From NCBI RefSeq assembly GCF_021545335.1, contig NZ_CP089312.1:4464001-4528000 (forward strand): 64,000 nt of DNA, given 5' to 3'. This stretch comes from Streptomyces sp. GQFP (GTDB taxonomy: Bacteria; Actinomycetota; Actinomycetes; Streptomycetales; Streptomycetaceae). The notes beneath the pieces are model-generated. The model had not been told where the DNA came from. It did not search any database and worked only from the letters and a program-made list of their open reading frames with translations. A program made the position numbers and the translations under genes. Shown piece after piece: positions 59,512 to 64,000 of this stretch; the stretch's first letter is position 1; every line of letters begins with the position of its first letter.

Positions 59512-62190
59512 GTGGCAGGGCGGGACCTTCGAACGTTGTTCAGCTCGAACGACCGGAGCATCGCCGCCAGTGAGGCGTTCACGAACCGGCAGGCACAGTG
59601 GCAGGCCGTAACGGCCGGCCTTGCCGAGCACCTACGGCACGTGACCCGTGCGGACTTCGACGTGGAAGACCTGGAAGCCCCCCGCCACAACATCCTCGTC
59701 TTCCACGGCGTGGGAGGGATCGGCAAGTCCACGCTCTCCCGCAAGATCGAGGCATCGCTCACCCGCAGCGAGCACCGCCCCGCGCAATGGGAATCGCCGT
59801 CCCACCCCGAGAAGCGGACGCTGCCGGTCCGTATCGATCTCGCGCGCGCTGCGGGCATGGACTTCGAACGCGTCGTCCTCACCATCCGTCTTGCCGTCGC
59901 CGCGCTCGGTCGGCCGATGCCCGCCTTCGACCTTGCCCTGCGCCGCTACTGGGAGCACAACCACCCGGGCGAACCAATCGAGGACTACCTGCGCCGGGGC
60001 GGACTGTTGAGCCGCTTCAGCGCCGCTGCCGCCCTGCCCCAGCAGATGCAGTCCGCCCTCAGCGACGTCGCCCAGGCCCTGTTCCTGCCCGGCACCGTCG
60101 GGAGCGCGCTCGGGCACGGGGCCGGAGCGCTCATCAAGGCGTTACGCGAGCGGCGCCAGTCCGTACGCGCCCTCGCCGGCTGCTCCCGCCTGGCCGACCT
60201 CCTGGAGGCCGAGCCCGACCTGGAAGCCCTCAGCTTCTACCCGCACCTCCTCGCCTGGGACCTGGCTCAAATCCCGGCCGACAAGAGCGCGCTACCCGTG
60301 ATCCTGCTGGACACCTTCGAGGACACCGGCGACCGCACGCACCGCGACTTCGAGCGTCTGCTCCAACGCATCGTGTGGTTGATGCCCAACGCGTTCTTCG
60401 TCGTCACCGGACGCAACCGCCTCCAATGGGCGGAGACGAGCCTGGAGGGGCAGCTCGACTGGACCGGGCCGCAGGCGTGGCCCGGTCTCGCAGCAGCCGA
60501 CACGGCAACTGTGCAGCAAGCTGTATCGGGCCGTCAGGTCCTGATCGGCGGCTTCTCTCCCGAAGACTGCGAGGACTACCTGGTCCGCAGGCTGAGCCGC
60601 GACGGGCAGCCGCTGATCGACGAACCGGTCCGCCGGATCATCGCCGAGCGCTCCCACGGGTTGCCTCTGTACCTGGACCTGTCGGTCATGCGCTACCTGG
60701 AACTCCGACGCGGCGGCAGACAGCCGCAGGTCACCGACTTCGACCACGACTTCCCCGCCCTGATCGCCCGTACCCTCAGCGACCTGACCGCCGATGAGCG
60801 CCACGTGCTCCGCGCGGTCAGCCTGCTCAGCGCGTTCTCTGTACCCCTGGCCACCCAAGCCGCCGGCATGGACCACGACGCGCCCGCCCTACGGCTGACC
60901 GAGCGCCCCTTCATCCGGGAGGAGTTCTCTTCCGGTGTGTGGCCCTTCCATGTCCACGACCTGATCCGCGCCGCCATTCGCAACGCGGACGACGGCAGTG
61001 ACGACCGCTGGTCGGAGCAGGACTGGCAGCGCACGGCCCAACGAGCCTTCCACGCTCTGGAATCACAGTGGCGCCAGGACCTGCGACACGATCGAGCTGT
61101 CCTCGTCGGCTGTCTCCAGCAAGGACTGCTCCTCGCACGGGACTTCCGTCTCGGTCTCGACTGGCTCGCCGATGCCGCATTCCAGTACGTAGGGGACTCC
61201 GTCTGGGAACCGCTGGCGCTTCCCGCCGCCGATGCCACGTCGTCAGGTGGCCTGCAGACTGCTGCGGATGCCCTGGTGGAAACGCTGAGCGCCGTCGCCC
61301 GGCGCCAGCACGAGCACCGTGAACGCACGGCCAGTCGGCTCTCGGCCGTCCTCGCCTCGGAGCAGCTCCCCGATGACCTCGTCGAACTCGCCACGTATTA
61401 CCTGGCGAAGGCCCAGCGAGACCTCGGTCTGACCGATGATTCGCGTCGCGGGATGCAGCGCGTCGCCTCCGCCGACGGTCGGCTCGCTTCCGCGGCTCGG
61501 CGCGGCCTGGCACACCTGAGCCGACTGTCCGGAGACTTCCCGACCGCGGTCGAAGCCGCGGGGAGGCTGGGCTGGGAGGGGCGGCACCATCGGGTACTGG
61601 GAGACGTGTGGTGGGTGCAGGGCGACATGGAGCGGGCGACAGCCGCCTACCTGGCAGGCCGGAGCGAAGCCGAGGAGCACGGTGTGGTCGGCGAGACCGC
61701 CATGGTGCAGGCGCATCTCGCCTTCGCCGTCTCCTTCTCCGATCCGCTTCGGGCCGATGACGAACTCGATCTGGCGGAACGGCTGTTGTCCCACCTCAGC
61801 CTGCGCTCCAGCGAAATGACCGCCCGCATCGCCGTGCTCGTACGCGATGCCGGGTTCGCCGCCGACCTGCCCGGCCGGGCGGCCGTGCTGCTCGCCGAAA
61901 TCGGCGTCTCCGGCATTTCCTACGCGGCGGCGAAACTGCAACTGGCCCTGTGCTTCCACCACGCCGTCCTCGACGCCCAGGACGACCTTGCCACCGCGAT
62001 CACCCGCCTTCGCGAACTCACGCGGAGCGGCGACTACGCCTACTACGTCGACATCGCCCACTTCATGGCTGGCCTTCCGCTTCCCGAACACACCGCGCGA
62101 GCACGGTGGATCGACGGAGAACAACAGACCCGCGAACGATGGCGCCACCTGGTTATGACACGTCGCAATCACCGCGCCACGACTCCTTAG
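59512..62190 (+). CDS. Large STAND-type NTPase with helical repeats, defence candidate
   Basis: This 892-aa protein has an N-terminal adaptor segment (FTNRQAQWQAVTAGLAEHLRH). An NTPase core follows, with Walker A VFHGVGGIGKSTLSRKIEAS (near 65-80), Walker B LPVILLDTFEDTGDR (near 264) and an R-rich sensor FFVVTGRNRLQWAE. After that it has a winged-helix-like stretch (RTLSDLTADERHVLRAVSLL). The last about 350 residues are TPR-like helical repeats (LASAARRGLAHLSRLSGDFP, then GDVWWVQGDMERATAAYLAG). This STAND layout is found in apoptotic-type ATPases and in defence sensors (Avs, SWACOS proteins). No effector nuclease or TIR is fused, so the effector may be the next gene. The GTG start follows a good ribosome site. 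Confidence 0.8.
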   Translation: MAGRDLRTLFSSNDRSIAASEAFTNRQAQWQAVTAGLAEHLRHVTRADFDVEDLEAPRHNILVFHGVGGIGKSTLSRKIEASLTRSEHRPAQWESPSHPEKRTLPVRIDLARAAGMDFERVVLTIRLAVAALGRPMPAFDLALRRYWEHNHPGEPIEDYLRRGGLLSRFSAAAALPQQMQSALSDVAQALFLPGTVGSALGHGAGALIKALRERRQSVRALAGCSRLADLLEAEPDLEALSFYPHLLAWDLAQIPADKSALPVILLDTFEDTGDRTHRDFERLLQRIVWLMPNAFFVVTGRNRLQWAETSLEGQLDWTGPQAWPGLAAADTATVQQAVSGRQVLIGGFSPEDCEDYLVRRLSRDGQPLIDEPVRRIIAERSHGLPLYLDLSVMRYLELRRGGRQPQVTDFDHDFPALIARTLSDLTADERHVLRAVSLLSAFSVPLATQAAGMDHDAPALRLTERPFIREEFSSGVWPFHVHDLIRAAIRNADDGSDDRWSEQDWQRTAQRAFHALESQWRQDLRHDRAVLVGCLQQGLLLARDFRLGLDWLADAAFQYVGDSVWEPLALPAADATSSGGLQTAADALVETLSAVARRQHEHRERTASRLSAVLASEQLPDDLVELATYYLAKAQRDLGLTDDSRRGMQRVASADGRLASAARRGLAHLSRLSGDFPTAVEAAGRLGWEGRHHRVLGDVWWVQGDMERATAAYLAGRSEAEEHGVVGETAMVQAHLAFAVSFSDPLRADDELDLAERLLSHLSLRSSEMTARIAVLVRDAGFAADLPGRAAVLLAEIGVSGISYAAAKLQLALCFHHAVLDAQDDLATAITRLRELTRSGDYAYYVDIAHFMAGLPLPEHTARARWIDGEQQTRERWRHLVMTRRNHRATTP

Positions 62191-62246
62191 GCTTTCCGCA
62201 CATGCGCAGATCGCTGGTCAGCGAGGCGCGACTACGATCGCCGGTC

Positions 62247-63140
62247 ATGGACTGGCTGGAGCGCACCGCAATGCTGAGGCAGTGGAGCAGAAGTGGGACC
62301 CGCGCTCCGCACAAGCCGTTGCTGTTGCTGTATGCCCTCGGTCGGTTCCAGCAGGATGCCACCGGCGAACTGCGGTACAGCGCGGTGGAGGAGGATCTGC
62401 AGCGGCTGCTGACCGAGTACGGTCCGCCGAACAGGACGACTCCGGCCTACCCGTTCCACCATCTGGTGAGCGACGGCGTGTGGGAGGTGCGCACCGATCG
62501 CGGACCGGGCAGCCCCGGCAGCGGGGTGCGGGAGTTGCGGGCCGCGGGGGCCACGGGGCGGCTGGCGCCGGAACTGCGGGCGGAGCTGCGGCGTGAACCG
62601 GCGCTGCTCGGCCGGATGGCGCGGGTCCTGCTCGACCTGCACTTCCCGCCTTCGCTCCACGGCGACCTGTGCGAGGCCGTCGGTCTGGAGCTGGAGCCGA
62701 CGGAGATCGGACAGCTCTCGCCCGTGCGGAGGCGGCGGGATCCGCGGATGCGGGAGAGGGTCCTGACGGCCTACGAGTACCGGTGCGCCTTCTGCGGCTA
62801 CGACGGCAGGATCGGCGCGGTGCCGGTCGGGCTGGAGGCCGCGCACGTGCGCTGGTGGGCATTCGACGGCCCTGACGACGTCGAAAACGGACTGTGCCTG
62901 TGCTCGCTGCACCACAAGCTCTTCGACATGGGCGTCCTCGGCATCGGTGACGGTCACCGCATCCTGGTCTCGCAGCGCTTCGTCGGCCACAGCCCCACCG
63001 CCCGCGAACACGTCATAGCGCTCGCCGACCGCCCGCTCATCGGACCTCAACCGGGTGCCCACCCCGTCGCGGCGATCCACCGCTCCTGGCACACCAGCCA
63101 GGTCTTCCACGGCAGCCCACGCCCCGCCACGGCCGCCTGA
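62247..63140 (+). CDS. HNH endonuclease with sulfur-binding domain, type IV restriction enzyme
   Basis: The 297-aa product starts with a domain like the SBD of ScoMcrA and SprMcrA, which bind phosphorothioate DNA: LRQWSRSGTRAPHKPLLLLY leads to ALGRFQ, and PAYPFHHLVSDGVWEVRTD fits the YPF...D.LWEV patch. The C-terminal zinc-HNH nuclease has YRCAFCGYDGRIG, VGLEAAHVRWWAFDG and ENGLCLCSLHHKLFDMGVL. It should cut Dnd-modified foreign DNA. The ATG at 62247 lies just after a -10-like TACGAT, which suggests a leaderless start; an ATG at 62202 is also in frame. It follows the STAND gene by 56 (or 11) bases. Confidence 0.85.
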   Translation: MDWLERTAMLRQWSRSGTRAPHKPLLLLYALGRFQQDATGELRYSAVEEDLQRLLTEYGPPNRTTPAYPFHHLVSDGVWEVRTDRGPGSPGSGVRELRAAGATGRLAPELRAELRREPALLGRMARVLLDLHFPPSLHGDLCEAVGLELEPTEIGQLSPVRRRRDPRMRERVLTAYEYRCAFCGYDGRIGAVPVGLEAAHVRWWAFDGPDDVENGLCLCSLHHKLFDMGVLGIGDGHRILVSQRFVGHSPTAREHVIALADRPLIGPQPGAHPVAAIHRSWHTSQVFHGSPRPATAA

Positions 63141-63183
63141 CCGTCGAATCGTCGACCGCGCCCACTGGTAAGGAGCGCAATAC

Positions 63184-63201
63184 CAAGAGTATGGTCTCTT
63201 G
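63184..63201. promoter_or_regulatory. Operator-like repeat at the antitoxin start
   Basis: CAAGAG-TATGGT-CTCTTG is an inverted repeat ending one base before the ATG at 63203. TATGGT in the middle could be a -10 element, giving a leaderless mRNA. There is no ribosome site before the ATG. Confidence 0.6.
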
Positions 63202-63202
63202 T

Positions 63203-63481
63203 ATGGCGACGAAGAAGGTAACCGTGACGATTCCCGAGGATCTCCTGGACGAGATCCGCGCGGACGCGGCCGAGCGGGGCCTGTCGGCGTACGTCGCCGA
63301 GGCGCTGCGCTTCAAGCGCGACCGGGACCGACTCCGGGAGCTGGTCGACTGGCTGCAGGAAGAACACGGACCCGTCACTGACGACGAGCATGCGGCTGCG
63401 CTCGACGAGCTGGAGGAACTCGACGTCGCTCATGAGCGACGTCGAGCCGCCGGAAAGAACAACGCCGGAGAGGCTGCGTGA
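63203..63481 (+). CDS. Ribbon-helix-helix antitoxin
   Basis: The 92-aa product starts MATKKVTVTIPEDLLDEIRA, the beta-strand and helix of a CopG-like ribbon-helix-helix. It continues AAERGLSAYVAEALRFKRDR and an acidic helix (DDEHAAALDELEELDVAHER) that would cover the toxin. ATG 63203 is preferred over 63191 because the operator repeat lies between them. It overlaps the PIN toxin start by 4 bases (GTGA). Confidence 0.87.
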   Translation: MATKKVTVTIPEDLLDEIRADAAERGLSAYVAEALRFKRDRDRLRELVDWLQEEHGPVTDDEHAAALDELEELDVAHERRRAAGKNNAGEAA

Positions 63482-63903
63482 AGAAGCGAGCCGGTGAGCA
63501 TCGACAGCGGCCGCTCCGTATCTTCGTACTGGACTGTGAAGCCCTCTCCCTCGCGGTGCGCGGTGATCGGAAGATGATCGCCTGGCTCGACCTCGCGGCA
63601 CGCGGGGAGGCCGAGGTGGTGACGTCGCCTATGACACTGGTCGAGGCGTACGACGGCAGAACCACCGAACAGCGCTGGGACTGGGTACTGTCCCGACTCC
63701 AGGTCACCGACATCGGCAAGGACGAGGCCCGCCAGGCCCGCCGCCTCCTGGCCGACGCCAAGTTGCACGGCCACAAGTACGCGATCGACGCCGTGCTCGC
63801 CGTCATTGCGCGACAGCAGAAGGGCCAGGTCACCGTCTTCACCTCGGACGTCGACGACCTGGAGAGGCTGGTCCCGGACACGATCGTCGTCAAGAAGATG
63901 TGA
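63478..63903 (+). CDS. PIN-domain toxin
   Basis: The 141-aa product starts at GTG. The PIN acidic residues are in IFVLDCEALSLAV (Asp), PMTLVEAYDG (Glu), HKYAIDAVLAVIA (Asp) and VFTSDVDDLERL (Asp). It is likely a magnesium-dependent RNase of VapC type. Together with the RHH protein it forms a classical toxin-antitoxin pair. It is the last complete gene in the window; 63904-64000 show no recognisable gene. Confidence 0.88.
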   Translation: MKKRAGEHRQRPLRIFVLDCEALSLAVRGDRKMIAWLDLAARGEAEVVTSPMTLVEAYDGRTTEQRWDWVLSRLQVTDIGKDEARQARRLLADAKLHGHKYAIDAVLAVIARQQKGQVTVFTSDVDDLERLVPDTIVVKKM

Positions 63904-64000
63904 CCCGACCAGCGCTCCTGCGGCACCCGCTCCATCGCAGCCAGAACACGAGGGCGACCGTGCACGACGCGTCCGATGCCTGCGGGTGCCCCCACTCCTC

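Noticed and set aside
63904..64000. Possible gene start or transposase tail at the right edge
   Set aside because: Fewer than 100 bases; no frame gave a recognisable motif.

Overview
The window is chromosomal DNA of a Streptomyces species. The base composition is very high in G+C, third codon positions are almost all G or C, GTG starts are common, and several genes are Streptomyces developmental markers (bldG with Ser57, wblA, a CRP regulator of 224 aa, a 6S-like RNA region). No rRNA, CRISPR array or intact insertion sequence was seen.

Left flank (1-3250). A StrR/ParB-like regulator runs off the left edge. After it come a small cysteine-rich gene and two decayed genes (a DUF1761-type membrane protein and a small membrane-anchored protein), both with frameshifts. 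This debris lies downstream of tRNA-Thr(CGT). A 16-bp copy of the tRNA anticodon arm sits 134 bp away, suggesting an old integration site.

Core block (3449-57380). This is a conserved actinobacterial housekeeping segment. From memory, gene order matches both the S. coelicolor SCO3540-SCO3582 region and the Mycobacterium tuberculosis Rv3644c-Rv3683 region. In order it holds: a secreted TAP-type peptidase; DNA polymerase III delta prime; an MFS-thymidylate kinase fusion; DNA topoisomerase I; a methyltransferase; a lipoprotein; a proton-pumping pyrophosphatase; the BldG anti-anti-sigma factor with its anti-sigma partner; a DUF1998 helicase; a Tad/Flp pilus operon (ssd-tadA-tadB-tadC-flp-TadE pair); a HAD phosphatase; a 6S-like RNA candidate; a degenerate Fic-like gene; a CooC-like ATPase; a deacetylase-like lipoprotein; a SulP-carbonic anhydrase fusion; acetyl-CoA synthetase with a possible DasR site; NhaA; a holin-like membrane protein; an epoxide hydrolase; MarP protease; a NUDIX CoA pyrophosphatase; endonuclease III; CRP; a propeller protein; a nucleotidyltransferase; a metallo-beta-lactamase-fold hydrolase; another NUDIX protein; RidA; DUF4177; two GET3-like ATPases; WblA; penicillin-binding protein PonA2; YqeY; and a metallophosphoesterase. 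Themes are DNA replication and repair, cell envelope growth, stress and redox sensing, and developmental control.

Right flank (58258-64000). Beyond a Pr6Pr-type membrane protein, tRNA-Pro(CGG) is followed by an accessory island. It holds the catalytic C-terminal stub of a tyrosine integrase pointing at the tRNA, a YefM-YoeB toxin-antitoxin pair with its own operator and promoter, an 892-aa STAND-type NTPase, an HNH endonuclease with a sulfur-binding (phosphorothioate DNA) domain, and a ribbon-helix-helix/PIN toxin-antitoxin pair. This looks like a small defence island. The adjacent STAND NTPase and phosphorothioate-dependent nuclease are the best candidate here for an undescribed two-gene system. 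The right end of the island is outside the window.
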